Positions 17,661 through 26,842 of a stretch of 64,000 bases of DNA are shown here, piece after piece; positions within the stretch are counted from its first letter, which is position 1; each line of letters opens with the position of its first letter. The notes under the pieces were generated by a model. That model worked only from the letters and a program-made list of their open reading frames with translations. It made no database searches and had not been told where the DNA came from. This DNA is from Sphingobacteriales bacterium (lineage in GTDB: Bacteria; Bacteroidota; Bacteroidia; Chitinophagales; UBA2359), in contig JADJTE010000007.1 of the NCBI GenBank assembly GCA_016711295.1, forward strand, positions 281,975 through 345,974, given 5' to 3'. A program made the position numbers and the translations under genes.

Positions 17661-20600
17661 CTAAGGCATTGCCGTTGTTGTTTGTATGTCCTGCGCCCAA
17701 GCTATGCGTCCCAGAGCATCGGTTATTTGCAGGCGTATATCTTCTGTTACGGCAGTTAATTCGACCTGTAAAACGCTATTGGTTGGATTGGGCGATAGCC
17801 TAAGCACGGGTAGCGGTGCAGCTATTGTATTGATACCGACTGTACAATTAGAGACCGAAGCACTGCCCAATACCTGCATCCCCGTACAGCCGTTGGCATC
17901 GACGGGCGTAAGTGCATACAATACGACGGCTCCTGAGTCTATACTTTCGGTATTGACGCTTGCCAATAATATCCCGCTATTGGCATCGAAAGAGTTTATC
18001 TCGGCATAGTTGCTTTCCCATTCATAGCTATAAGGCGGTATGCCGCCCGCTATGGATAACTGAATGGCATAGAGGCTATCGGGGCACAATAGGTTGGGCA
18101 ATACTATATCAGTATTCACAAGGGGCATAGTGCCTATATATAGCGTATCGGCTAAGGCTATGGCGCAGGCATTGGGATTGCTCACTTGTAGCGCGTAGGG
18201 CAGGATTCCCGCCGCGCTTAGGGCAAGCGATACGCTGGGGGCGGTATAGCTACTATCGGCTATTACCCATGTATAGGTATAATTGTCTTGTGGTTCGTCT
18301 GCCGATAAGGTCAGCACTTCGCCAATGCAGGCATTGCCCCCTACTACGACTATGGGTGTGTCGGGCAGTGCGTTGATGGTGACGAGGATAGTTGTGTCGG
18401 TAGTACAACCATTAACATTGATGGCAATAATGCTATAACTATGCTGTCCGGCAGGAGCGTTGATAGATAGAAACCCGTCGCCGCTATCGATAATATAATC
18501 GCCCGACCAAGTATAGGTTGTATTGGGCTGTGCGTTCCACGTAAGCCAAACAGTATCGTTGAGGCAAGCCGCCGTTGCCCAATCGCCTAATATGATGGGG
18601 TCGGGTTGTGGATAGATGGTGATATAGTTGGTTTTGGTTTCGACATCAAAACCCGATATACCAAACACCACCAGCGATATGCCGTACATGCCCGCTTGGT
18701 CGAGCAGCAGCGTAGGATTATCTCCGCTAAGCTCAAAAGTGCTGCCATTGGGAGCGGTAACAGTCCATTGCCATATTTCTACGTCGCCTTCTGATAGGTC
18801 GCTTAGTTCAACGAGGGTAGTGCCGCAGCCCGTTGTTTGGTTCGCACTAAAATTGGCTATGGGCGGAGTATTCTCGACTACTTTCATATAGTCAAAAGCT
18901 ACTTCTACTACGTGTGGCGAAGCACTTGCGTCGCTCACGCTTGCCGAGAGGGTCATTTGATTAGTGGGTGTTAAAAAATTGGCTATTCGATGTTTATGTC
19001 TGCGCCATGTTATTTCCTGTTGCCCGTTAATAATGGTATCTAAAGTAACGGTTTGGATACCATTATTTAATTGTATCAACAAGGTATCGTTAGACGCTAT
19101 GCCCAAACCGTTGTTGTTCTGAAAAAACGTCCAACGGTAATACGACACCATAGGGTCGGCATAGAGCGTTGCGTCAAATAAGGGCGAGGAGAGTGTTTTA
19201 GTACCACTCACGTTATCGGTCAGGAGGTTAGCATTGCCCGTGAGGTAGCAAACTGCGCCGTAGTCGTTGGGCACATCGTAGTAGGTTTGCACGGTGTCGC
19301 CCAAATAGGTTCGTCCTATGGGTATTTGGCGCACAAAAGTGCCTTGTGGTTCTGTAATGGCTGCTGTATTTGTCCAGCCAAAATCGAACATAAAATCGTC
19401 ATAATAGCCGTTTTTTAGGGTCAATTGAGTGGTATTGTCTCCCGTAGGACTTATGATTGTCTCGGTTTGTTTAGTTCGATAAGCCCATTTGCCCGCAGCT
19501 GCTGTATAAGTGCCGCCATAATACAACAATAGGATAGCGGCGCCTTCGCTGTTAGTAGTAGCGTCGTAGCTATATGCATCGTTGTAGAGCCTCACCGAAG
19601 CATCGGCAAGGGGCTGCCCTGTCGTAGTGGCGACAAATATTTGGGCATTGAATGGTGTAATGGGCACTAATGCCACGTTAGATAAACTCGTAATACCGTT
19701 GCTGAAATTGACCGATACGGTGCTTATCTCGTAGCCATAGAGGTAATAGCTGACTTCATAGGTGCCGCTCGTTGGGATTCCTGTGCTATATGTGCCGTCA
19801 AATTTGCTTTGCGTAGTATAGGTATCAAATCCTTCGATACTGACGCTCACCCCAGCGAGGTTTTGCCCTGTGACGGCATCGCTCACTGTACCATTGAGGT
19901 AGCAAGCCTGAATATAGTCGGCGTGTAGGATAAACAAGCCTTCTTCCATATCGCCTGCTATGAGGTTGCCCGATGGCAGGTAGGGATATACTTCCCAAAC
20001 GCCATTGAAGCCATCGCCCGATAGCGGCGAAGTATCATAATTGCCCACTTCGACCAAATTGTAGGGGTCGGTGGCATCTACGATGGTTACGCCGTCTCGA
20101 TAGTACGAATTGACCAAAAAATTGCCCAAGACATGCGTATTGTGCGGAATAACGCCGCTGTTGGGCGAGCTTCGGTAGCGGTCGGTTTCGCGTATGTCGC
20201 TTAGGTCGCTTATATCGTATGCTGTGATGTAGGCAGCGGTTTTTTCGTCGGTTGTAAATAAATATTGTCCGTTGTCGCTCAGCCATGTATTATGGGTAAA
20301 ATTGCTAGGCGTGGTTTGGGTAGCCAAGACAATGGGATTGGCTTTGTCCGACACATCAAGTACCGTAAAATGCCCGTTGTAGATTTCGGCAGCCCACACC
20401 GTATCGTTGCGAGCGTATAGGTCGTGTACGTAGCCGCCTGTATATAGCCCTACAATGCTTGGGTTCAGGGGGTCTGTATTGAGGTCTGCCATTACTACGG
20501 CATCGAGGTCGGTGCCGTTGAGGTATAGTATGCCGTTTTCGTCAATCCATAGCGTATGTGCTTTGCCCACCGTGAGCGTATTGCCCTGCCAGGTGCCTCC

Positions 20601-20969
20601 CGTCCAAGTATGTGTTGTGACCAGTCCGGGCAAGTCGGAGAGGTCTAAAATTTGTACATTGCCACCGCTTTCGCTCACGATATAGGCATAATGTTGCCAA
20701 ATTTTGATTTCGCGCCACAACGGGCTTGGAAAACCATTGATGTATTGCAGTGGGTCGGGGGCAGCGGGGTCGGTAATATCGACTATGATGGTGCCGCCTT
20801 CCGTCCCTACGAGGGCATACTCGCGCCCGTCAGCGGCATAGCCCCAAAGACTGCTCACTTGGTCGGCGATAGGCAAGTGCCCGATGAGGCTCATATTAGT
20901 TTGGGCAAAAATAGCAATGGTAGATAGCACAAAGCCGCATAGTAGTACAAAAAGGCGATAAGTAGGCAT
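17661..20969 (-). CDS. Choice-of-anchor B family exoprotein with LVIVD repeats and T9SS type A domain
   Basis: The signal peptide is residues 1-22 (ending IAIFAQ). Residues 25-350 are LVIVD-type beta-propeller repeats (VDITDPAAPDPL, LDLSDLPG, VDATDPYNLVEVG), as in 'choice-of-anchor B' proteins. Then come two carboxypeptidase-regulatory-like domains (about 355-500; GTVSDAVTGQNLAGVSVSIEG), a jelly-roll-like region with a paired 'PLFDATLYADPMVSYYRWTF' motif, a PKD domain (about 690-760), Ig-like domains and the start of a type A sorting domain (LSPNPTNSVLQVEL). The frame stops at TAG 17661-17663. The same frame then reads on for 33 codons to TAA 17559-17561 and completes the sorting domain (GWYTLNAISP, then AFWVNR). 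The stop is therefore premature or a base error. Likely a surface protein of unknown ligand. Confidence 0.85.
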   Translation of the reverse strand: MPTYRLFVLLCGFVLSTIAIFAQTNMSLIGHLPIADQVSSLWGYAADGREYALVGTEGGTIIVDITDPAAPDPLQYINGFPSPLWREIKIWQHYAYIVSESGGNVQILDLSDLPGLVTTHTWTGGTWQGNTLTVGKAHTLWIDENGILYLNGTDLDAVVMADLNTDPLNPSIVGLYTGGYVHDLYARNDTVWAAEIYNGHFTVLDVSDKANPIVLATQTTPSNFTHNTWLSDNGQYLFTTDEKTAAYITAYDISDLSDIRETDRYRSSPNSGVIPHNTHVLGNFLVNSYYRDGVTIVDATDPYNLVEVGNYDTSPLSGDGFNGVWEVYPYLPSGNLIAGDMEEGLFILHADYIQACYLNGTVSDAVTGQNLAGVSVSIEGFDTYTTQSKFDGTYSTGIPTSGTYEVSYYLYGYEISTVSVNFSNGITSLSNVALVPITPFNAQIFVATTTGQPLADASVRLYNDAYSYDATTNSEGAAILLLYYGGTYTAAAGKWAYRTKQTETIISPTGDNTTQLTLKNGYYDDFMFDFGWTNTAAITEPQGTFVRQIPIGRTYLGDTVQTYYDVPNDYGAVCYLTGNANLLTDNVSGTKTLSSPLFDATLYADPMVSYYRWTFFQNNNGLGIASNDTLLIQLNNGIQTVTLDTIINGQQEITWRRHKHRIANFLTPTNQMTLSASVSDASASPHVVEVAFDYMKVVENTPPIANFSANQTTGCGTTLVELSDLSEGDVEIWQWTVTAPNGSTFELSGDNPTLLLDQAGMYGISLVVFGISGFDVETKTNYITIYPQPDPIILGDWATAACLNDTVWLTWNAQPNTTYTWSGDYIIDSGDGFLSINAPAGQHSYSIIAINVNGCTTDTTILVTINALPDTPIVVVGGNACIGEVLTLSADEPQDNYTYTWVIADSSYTAPSVSLALSAAGILPYALQVSNPNACAIALADTLYIGTMPLVNTDIVLPNLLCPDSLYAIQLSIAGGIPPYSYEWESNYAEINSFDANSGILLASVNTESIDSGAVVLYALTPVDANGCTGMQVLGSASVSNCTVGINTIAAPLPVLRLSPNPTNSVLQVELTAVTEDIRLQITDALGRIAWAQDIQTTTAMP

Positions 20970-21049
20970 ATTTTATTTGAGGGGAATGTTGATAGATGGC
21001 AACGGCATTAGTACGATAGGCAGTTGTGGGCAGTTGCGTTAGTATCGTG

Positions 21050-21057
21050 CAAATATA
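21050..21057 (-). promoter_or_regulatory. -7 element (TAtaTTTG) of the choice-of-anchor B gene
   Basis: The minus strand reads TATATTTG about 80 bases before the start at 20969. Confidence 0.4.
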
Positions 21058-21067
21058 GGGCTTTGGC

Positions 21068-21253
21068 ATGGTAGATAGGCGTTTTGGTGCTAAATTCGCC
21101 TCTGTATGGGTCGCAGCGTTTTTTGGGGGGTTTGGCTATTCGTTTCTGCTGTTTGCGGGGCAGGTGGTGTTGGGGTGGTTGTTCATACAGCAGCCAAGCC
21201 CAAGCGAGTACATAGTTGGGGCTGCTATCTATTTTTTAGCACTTCAAAAATAG
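21068..21253 (+). CDS. Possible small membrane protein (61 residues)
   Basis: The translation has two hydrophobic stretches (about residues 12-38 and 47-58) with a polar link, PSPSE. It ends just before the queE promoter. No family is recognised. It could be real, but it is short and overlaps the promoter region of the divergent gene. Confidence 0.3.
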   Translation: MVDRRFGAKFASVWVAAFFGGFGYSFLLFAGQVVLGWLFIQQPSPSEYIVGAAIYFLALQK

Positions 21254-21273
21254 CGTAGGCGTTCAATAAGTGC

Positions 21274-21281
21274 TATCTTTG
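21274..21281 (+). promoter_or_regulatory. -7 element (TAtcTTTG) of queE
   Basis: TATCTTTG lies about 75 bases before the ATG at 21354 and matches the Bacteroidota -7 consensus. No clear -33 TTTG was found. Confidence 0.5.
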
Positions 21282-21353
21282 CCCCTTTATTGAGATAGGC
21301 AGAAATATTTAGCCCTTGGCATCTACCTTTTTAGCAACGTTTTTTATCCATTT

Positions 21354-21968
21354 ATGACTGTTGTTGTATCGAGTTCGCTGCCTGTCATGGAGCAGTTTTA
21401 TACCTTACAAGGCGAGGGGTATCATCAGGGCAAGGCTGCCTATTTTGTTCGCTTGGGCGGTTGTGGTGTAGGCTGCCATTGGTGCGACGTAAAAGAGTCG
21501 TGGGACGCAAATGCGCACCCTCTAATCCCTATCGCCGATATAGTTGCAGCTGCTGCCGTGCATCCGTCTTCTATAGTAGTAGTGACGGGTGGCGAGCCGC
21601 TGATGCATCATTTAGACGAATTATGTGCTGCGCTGCATAGTATTGGCAAGCGCGTTCATCTCGAAACATCAGGGGCTTATCCCTTGTCGGGTGCGTGGGA
21701 TTGGGTATGTTTGTCGCCCAAAAAGTTTAAAGCTGCCCTATCTGACGTAATCGCCGTAGCCGACGAATTGAAAGTGGTGGTTTATCACCCCAGCGATTTG
21801 GCTTGGGCAGAGCAATACGCCGCCTTAGTGCCTGACCGCTGTATGACCTTTTTGCAACCCGAATGGAGTCGCGCGGCTCAAATGCTTCCGCTCATCATCG
21901 ATTATGTGAAGCAAAACCCGCGTTGGCGCGTTGGTCTTCAAACCCATAAGTATATGGACATACCCTAA
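21354..21968 (+). CDS. queE: 7-carboxy-7-deazaguanine synthase QueE
   Basis: A radical-SAM enzyme of the queuosine/7-deazaguanine pathway that turns 6-carboxy-tetrahydropterin into 7-carboxy-7-deazaguanine. The N-terminal substrate loop EQFYTLQGEGYHQG is typical. The [4Fe-4S] cluster motif is C37-x3-C41-x2-C44 (GGCGVGCHWCDV), and VVTGGEPLMH is the SAM-binding GGE motif. LETSGAYPL and LSPKKFK also match the family. At 204 residues the length is normal. It appears monocistronic, with its own -7 element at 21274. Confidence 0.95.
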   Translation: MTVVVSSSLPVMEQFYTLQGEGYHQGKAAYFVRLGGCGVGCHWCDVKESWDANAHPLIPIADIVAAAAVHPSSIVVVTGGEPLMHHLDELCAALHSIGKRVHLETSGAYPLSGAWDWVCLSPKKFKAALSDVIAVADELKVVVYHPSDLAWAEQYAALVPDRCMTFLQPEWSRAAQMLPLIIDYVKQNPRWRVGLQTHKYMDIP

Positions 21969-22014
21969 ATAATGCTCGTCTTGGCAGGCAGACGGCAGCC
22001 CAAACTTCGACAAA

Positions 22015-22064
22015 TTGCCCCAAGCTCTAATTTTATAGCGATAAATTAGCTATTTTTGGGGCAA
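22015..22064. promoter_or_regulatory. 50-bp inverted repeat overlapping a -7 element
   Basis: TTGCCCCAA (22015-22023) faces TTTGGGGCAA (22055-22064). An inner imperfect stem is formed by CTAATTT and AAATTAG. TATTTTTG at 22051-22058 also fits TAnnTTTG and would drive the Fe-S gene at 22151. It could be an operator, the terminator of queE, or both. Confidence 0.4.
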
Positions 22065-22150
22065 ATGTTATGATTTTAATGGTAAAAGCACCACTTTTGC
22101 GAATGCGTAAAGCCCTATTCCTATTATCGGCTATCTAACGCCCTATCGAT

Positions 22151-23449
22151 ATGGCACAAATCTTACAACAAATTATCTTTGTCGCGCTATTTGCCCTCGC
22201 AGTTTGGCTTTTTTCGCGCAAAATTCGGCTCATTATTCAAAGTATTGCTTGGGGCAAGCCCGAACAACGCAGCGACCGCTCCGTAGAGCGGTGGCGCAAT
22301 ATGTTGTTGTTGGCATTTGGGCAAAAAAAGATGTTTCGCAATTGGATTCCTGCCATTCTGCACTTTTTTATCTATGCCGCTTTTGTCATAACCCAGATAG
22401 AATTGATAGAAATTATCATTGATGGCACCTTGGGCATACACCGCGTATTTTGGAATGTCGTCCCCTTGGGTGGTTTTTATACGTTTATTATCAGTTTTAT
22501 AGAAATATTATCGGTATTGGCTTTGGTCGCCACTATCGCCTTCCTAACGCGCCGCAATTTGCTCAAAGTGCCGCGTTTTTGGTCACGCGAGATGACCGCC
22601 GCCCCGCGCAACGATGCCAACCTCATTTTGTTGGGCGAAATGCTGCTCATCACCGGAATTTTTACGATGAATACCGCCGATATGACCCTACACAACGGCG
22701 AATATGGATTTGCAGTAAGCGGGCTGCTCATGCCCTTGATGAGTGGTTTGAGCGAAGCAACCTTGCATTTCTTAGAACGCGCAGGCTGGTGGCTGCATTT
22801 ATTAGTCGTATTGGGTTTTATCGTATATCTGCCTTATTCTAAGCACCTACATATTTTATTGGCATTCCCGAATGCCTATTTTGCCGATTTAGATACGACC
22901 AAAGGGCGCATGAAACACATGCCGCGCATAGAGCAAGAAATACGCCTTATGTTGGGGCAACCCGTAGAAGCACCCAGCGACGAACCCGTTCAGTTTGGCG
23001 CAAAAGACGTGCAAGACTTATCATGGAAGAGTTTGCTCGATGCGTGGAGTTGTACGGAATGTGGGCGTTGTACAGCTGCCTGCCCTGCCAGTCAAACGGG
23101 TAAGCTATTGTCGCCCCGCAAAATTATGATGGATACCCGCGACCGTTTAGAGGACAAAATCCGATTTCGTGCCCAAAACGGCAGTGATGCCGACGACGGC
23201 AAAACGCTATTGCACGATTATATCGCAGTAGAGGAGCTAAGGGCTTGTACGACCTGCAATGCTTGTGTAGAAGAATGCCCCGTTAGCATCAATCCGCTCA
23301 ATATCATCTTAGACCTACGCCGCTTCTTGATTTTGGAAGAATCAAACTCTGCCGAAGAATGGAATTTGATGTTTGGCAACGTCGAAAACAACGGCGCAGT
23401 ATGGAAAATGCCCGCCACCGACCGCGCTAATTGGGCAGCAGAAGTGTAA
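22151..23449 (+). CDS. Membrane-bound (Fe-S)-binding protein, heterodisulfide-reductase/NarI-like
   Basis: The N-terminal half is a membrane domain with about five to six hydrophobic segments (residues 5-22, 60-85, 100-135, 165-200, 215-235), resembling NarI/HdrE-type quinone-interacting subunits. The C-terminal half has two 4Fe-4S motifs, CTECGRCTAACPAS (about residue 301) and CTTCNACVEECPVS (about 365). In the family such proteins pass electrons between a soluble partner and the quinone pool. The HdrB-like protein at 23858 is the probable partner, although a repeat-filled gap of 408 bases separates them. The substrate cannot be told from sequence. Confidence 0.85.
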   Translation: MAQILQQIIFVALFALAVWLFSRKIRLIIQSIAWGKPEQRSDRSVERWRNMLLLAFGQKKMFRNWIPAILHFFIYAAFVITQIELIEIIIDGTLGIHRVFWNVVPLGGFYTFIISFIEILSVLALVATIAFLTRRNLLKVPRFWSREMTAAPRNDANLILLGEMLLITGIFTMNTADMTLHNGEYGFAVSGLLMPLMSGLSEATLHFLERAGWWLHLLVVLGFIVYLPYSKHLHILLAFPNAYFADLDTTKGRMKHMPRIEQEIRLMLGQPVEAPSDEPVQFGAKDVQDLSWKSLLDAWSCTECGRCTAACPASQTGKLLSPRKIMMDTRDRLEDKIRFRAQNGSDADDGKTLLHDYIAVEELRACTTCNACVEECPVSINPLNIILDLRRFLILEESNSAEEWNLMFGNVENNGAVWKMPATDRANWAAEV

Positions 23450-23550
23450 ATAGCTGCTGTTATAGCTGCATTTTAGAGGCAAGTATTTGCCCTTAGAGGG
23501 AAATATTGAGTACTCATTTCTGGACTCTGTACCCATTTTTAAGCATTTAG

Positions 23551-23612
23551 AAAGTAGAAAAAGTAACGTGAACATCTTTCCCGCGCCCTTGCTACAATTT
23601 ATAACACAGACC
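23551..23612 (+). repeat. Dispersed intergenic repeat B, copy 2 (short)
   Basis: The shared core AACGTGAACATCTT, CGCGCCCTTGCTAC and ACACAGACC is present; the middle 'AGTAGCATTGACCAAA' part is missing compared with copy 3. Confidence 0.6.
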
Positions 23613-23729
23613 ATTAGGATATCGCCTCTACGGGGCTTTCATTGTTATACCGTCTTTATTTTCTATTAGCATGTTGCCCATACGGGGCTTAAAAAACGGT
23701 TATTGCCGGTTTTTATATTAGTTATTTTG

Positions 23730-23857
23730 TTTTGAGTAAAAAATAACGTGAACATCTTGCCGCGCCCTTGCTACCAAGTAGCATTGACCAAAGTTTAAAA
23801 CACAGACCACTAACCACTACCCACTAAAAACTAACCACTAAAAACTAACCACTAAAA
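23730..23857 (+). repeat. Repeat B copy 3 joined to a (CCACTAA)n heptamer array
   Basis: Bases 23730-23808 are repeat B (TTTTGAGTAAAAAATAACGT to AACACAGACC). Bases 23809-23857 are an irregular array of CCACTAA-type units running right up to the ATG at 23858. The same pair occurs in reverse at 36769-37013. The array replaces the normal upstream region of the HdrB-like gene. Confidence 0.65.
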
Positions 23858-24658
23858 ATGTCAGCAAGCCCTATTGAAATTCCATTAATGTCTGACCTCG
23901 TAGCACAAGGCAAACAACCTGACATATTATTTTGGGTAGGCTGTGCGGGCAGTTTCGACCAGCGAGCGCAACGCATTACCAAAGCCTTTGTCAAAATTTT
24001 GCACCATGTAGGCATTAGCTTTGCTATTTTGGGGCAAGAAGAAGTCTGTACGGGCGACCCCGCCCGACGCGCAGGCAATGAATTTTTGTTTCAGATGCAA
24101 GCCATTACTAACATAGAAACCCTCAATATGTATGGGGTAAAAAAAATAGTAACCGCTTGCCCGCATTGTTTCAATACACTAAAAAATGAATACCCCGTCT
24201 TGGGTGGCAATTATGAGGTAATACACCATACCGTATTTTTACAACAACTCATCAACGAGGGGCGCGTAAAAATGAAAGAAGGAGGTACATTCAAGGGCAA
24301 ACGCATTAGCTACCACGACTCTTGCTACTTGGGGCGCGTCAATGGCATTTACGAAGCACCCCGCGCCGTATTAGAGTTGCTCGATGCCGAGTTAGTAGAA
24401 CTAAAACGGTGCCGCTCGCGGGGCTTGTGTTGCGGGGCAGGCGGAGCACAGATGTTTAAAGAAGAAGAAAAAGGCACTTTGCGTATCAATCAAGAACGCA
24501 CTAACGATATAGTAGCCGCCAAACCCGACATAGTAGCAGCGGCTTGTCCTTTTTGTATGACTATGCTCACTGATGGCGTAAAAGAAAAAGACCTACAAGA
24601 CAATATCCAAGTATTAGATATAGCCGAACTAATAGCACAAGCCAACGATTTGTTGTAG
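23858..24658 (+). CDS. (Fe-S)-binding protein, HdrB-like with cysteine-rich CCG domains
   Basis: A soluble protein of 266 residues with two cysteine-rich domains of the heterodisulfide reductase B type. The first has VGCAGSFD, VCTGDPARRAG and ACPHCFNTLKNEYP. The second has SYHDSCYLGR, GLCCGAGGA (about residue 190) and AACPFCMTML. Such domains bind unusual 4Fe-4S clusters and handle redox of thiols or similar carriers. It is the probable partner of the membrane Fe-S protein at 22151. The ATG lies directly after a heptamer array, so any promoter must be inside or before the repeat block. Confidence 0.88.
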   Translation: MSASPIEIPLMSDLVAQGKQPDILFWVGCAGSFDQRAQRITKAFVKILHHVGISFAILGQEEVCTGDPARRAGNEFLFQMQAITNIETLNMYGVKKIVTACPHCFNTLKNEYPVLGGNYEVIHHTVFLQQLINEGRVKMKEGGTFKGKRISYHDSCYLGRVNGIYEAPRAVLELLDAELVELKRCRSRGLCCGAGGAQMFKEEEKGTLRINQERTNDIVAAKPDIVAAACPFCMTMLTDGVKEKDLQDNIQVLDIAELIAQANDLL

Positions 24659-24756
24659 TGATTTATCGTTTTTATAGGTAAACACTTAAAAAAAAGTCCA
24701 ATATAGCAAAATACTCGTGTAAATTTGCGTAATTCGTGGCAACTTTTTTTATATTT

Positions 24757-24869
24757 GTAACTATTTAGGGTATAGGGTTTTGGGTATGGGGTAATGAACA
24801 ATACTTATCTAATAATGCCTAACATCGCTGCATATTCGATTAGTTCCCCCTACAAGGCTAAATAGTTAT
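24757..24869 (+). repeat. MITE-like element, copy 2 (full length)
   Basis: A 113-bp copy with ends GTAACTATTTAG and CTAAATAGTTAT and the same internal text as the copy at 48772-48884. It is inserted between the HdrB-like gene and the small membrane protein. Confidence 0.7.
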
Positions 24870-24931
24870 TTATATTTTATCTTTAACAATCAATTTGCCT
24901 ATAAAAACTATACATCATTAATCGCTCGTCT

Positions 24932-25258
24932 ATGTGGGATTTGAATACTTATTGGTTTGATGTGGCAATGGTCAGCGCGATATATGCCATCGGCAATATC
25001 GCCATGGGGCATTTTGAAGAACACACCCCAAAATGGCGCAGGATAGCCAAATATTTGGCAACTATCGGTATTGTAGTGGCATTGGCGCATTTCTGGGGCA
25101 GGGCAGCAGCTTATGGCGTTATAGGCATTGTCTTTCTGTTTGCGCTATACGTGCATCTCGTAGCTCTGCCGCGGAGAGGTATCAACGGCTGGACGGGCGA
25201 ACCCAAAAGCAAATACTACGAATTGAGAGGCTGGGATAAATCCAAACTGAAACCATAA
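24932..25258 (+). CDS. Small membrane protein of unknown function (108 residues)
   Basis: It has three hydrophobic segments (about residues 8-25, 42-60, 63-82) and a charged C-terminal tail (GEPKSKYYELRGWDKSKLKP). No family is recognised from sequence. A clean ATG, aromatic- and Gly-containing helices and codon use like the neighbours support a real gene. The gap of about 140 bases to the EVE gene shows no terminator. Confidence 0.65.
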   Translation: MWDLNTYWFDVAMVSAIYAIGNIAMGHFEEHTPKWRRIAKYLATIGIVVALAHFWGRAAAYGVIGIVFLFALYVHLVALPRRGINGWTGEPKSKYYELRGWDKSKLKP

Positions 25259-25400
25259 CACCTGAATCAAAGTACGCAAGCGACTGCCCAATAAATCATG
25301 TTACGTACTGTTTCTAAAATGGCGTTCTGTATAACATGAGATGGCTATCAATCGTCAATCCAAAATCAACAATCAACATAAAATTATTGTTATATTTTAT

Positions 25401-25805
25401 ATGAATTATTGGCTCGTCAAATCAGAACCCGAAGCATACTCTTGGACGAGGTTTGTGGCTTTGGGCAACCACCATTCGGATGGCCTGCGCAATTATGCCG
25501 CTCGCAACCACTTGAAAGGAATGGCCGTGGGCGACCAAGTATTGTTTTATCACAGCGGCGATGCCCGCGAAGTGGTAGGCATAGCCCAAGTAACCCGCGA
25601 ACATTACCCCGACCCCACCAGCAACGACCCACAATGGGTAGCAGTAGAGTTAAGCCCGCTACAAGCCTTGCCCAAACCTGTATCGCTCAAAACCATCAAA
25701 AGCGACCCACTACTACAGCATATCGCCTTGGTACGCCAAAGCCGCCTATCGGTTATGCCCCTTAGCCCCGACGATTTTGGGCGTATTATAGCATATAGCC
25801 ATTAG
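25401..25805 (+). CDS. EVE domain-containing protein
   Basis: A 134-residue single-domain EVE/PUA-fold protein. It starts with MNYWLVKSEP and W-T motifs, then GLRNYAARNHLKGMAVGDQVLFYHS, VVGIAQVTREHYPDP and VRQSRLSVMPL, all hallmarks of the family. EVE proteins bind modified bases in DNA or RNA and are often encoded near restriction systems; no such partner is adjacent here. I chose ATG 25401 over the upstream in-frame start at 25341 because homology begins at MNYWLV. Confidence 0.9.
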   Translation: MNYWLVKSEPEAYSWTRFVALGNHHSDGLRNYAARNHLKGMAVGDQVLFYHSGDAREVVGIAQVTREHYPDPTSNDPQWVAVELSPLQALPKPVSLKTIKSDPLLQHIALVRQSRLSVMPLSPDDFGRIIAYSH

Positions 25806-25848
25806 TGTTTTCTCTTTCTCGTTTCTGCCACCAATACAAACAAACCCT

Positions 25849-26604
25849 TTGCCCACCTACTACCATGAAATTCCTTACTTCCGTCCCCTTTGTCGTATTT
25901 TGATATTGGCACTCTTAGTTGCCCTAATGTATGGCGCATCGCATTTCTTGGATAACGTCCAACAAGGTGCTTTGCAGCAGCAAGACAATACCCAAGCAAC
26001 GACAAGCGAAAATCCTACCGACGCGCTCGACTCTGCCTACCAATCGTCTCACTATGCCACCCAACCCAACCAAAACAGCGGCAATACAGCCGCAACAAAA
26101 CCCGATGTATCGCTACCCACGACAAATAGCCCAAGCAAAACCACCACTACCGTCACAACAACTACTACTACCACAAATACTAATACACCCAAGCCACCTG
26201 TCAAAACCGAAGTGCAACAGCAAGCCGACCGGGGAGCAGCCGCCACCAAAGGCACTTCTAACACGCGCAACGATGCAAGTAGCACAACAACAAAAACCAA
26301 TACTACGACAAACAAAACCACTACAAGCACCAAGTCCGAAGTCAATACGCGCGGCAATGCATCGGCGCAACCCGTAGCCAAAACCTACCCCTATTTAGTG
26401 AGTGCAGGAGCATTTCTAAATGTCGACAAAGCCCAAACCGTATTGACCCAAATGCGCGATATGGGCTATAAAGATGCCTACTTGCTCAAGACGGGCACGA
26501 GCAACAAAATTATCATTAGCGCATTTGCGACCGAAAAAGATGCGCAAGACTTAGTAGCAAAATTAAAAGCCAAAGGCGTGCAAGCCACCGTCACGAGCAA
26601 ATAA
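25849..26604 (+). CDS. SPOR domain-containing protein
   Basis: A short hydrophobic segment (about residues 17-30, ILILALLVALMYGA) is followed by a long low-complexity Thr/Asn/Pro-rich linker (about 40-175) and a C-terminal SPOR domain (about 180-251; YLVSAGAFLNVDKAQTVLTQMRDMG, IISAFATEKDAQDLVAKLKAKG). SPOR domains bind septal peptidoglycan lacking stem peptides. The frame opens with TTG. An ATG at 25864 in another frame gives MKFLTSVPFVVF and would need a one-base shift near 25895; that start looks more natural. Predicted inner-membrane anchored, periplasmic. Confidence 0.8.
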   Translation: MPTYYHEIPYFRPLCRILILALLVALMYGASHFLDNVQQGALQQQDNTQATTSENPTDALDSAYQSSHYATQPNQNSGNTAATKPDVSLPTTNSPSKTTTTVTTTTTTTNTNTPKPPVKTEVQQQADRGAAATKGTSNTRNDASSTTTKTNTTTNKTTTSTKSEVNTRGNASAQPVAKTYPYLVSAGAFLNVDKAQTVLTQMRDMGYKDAYLLKTGTSNKIIISAFATEKDAQDLVAKLKAKGVQATVTSK

Positions 26605-26780
26605 AACCACTAAACACCCAGAGCCAACCTCGTGTGCAGATGCATTTTCTGAACCCTACTAATGCTTGCTACCCAATACCATCACTATATCTAATCACAT
26701 CGAGCAGGAAATTTAACTATCCCCTACCAAAGCCCAATTCAACAAACATTCAGGCATACGGGCATTTTTTGAAGCTCGTG

Positions 26781-26812
26781 TTTGGGAAAATGCCACCTTT
26801 TGCCTACTTTTG
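26781..26812 (+). promoter_or_regulatory. Promoter of the STAS/ribonuclease Z/MqnA gene cluster
   Basis: TTTG at 26781-26784 and TACTTTTG at 26805-26812 are 20 bases apart, a near-ideal Bacteroidota -33/-7 pair. The first ATG follows at 26843. The three genes downstream overlap or touch, so this probably drives all of them. Confidence 0.6.
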
Positions 26813-26842
26813 TCTTGTTATTCGGAAAACACCCTTATTCTT

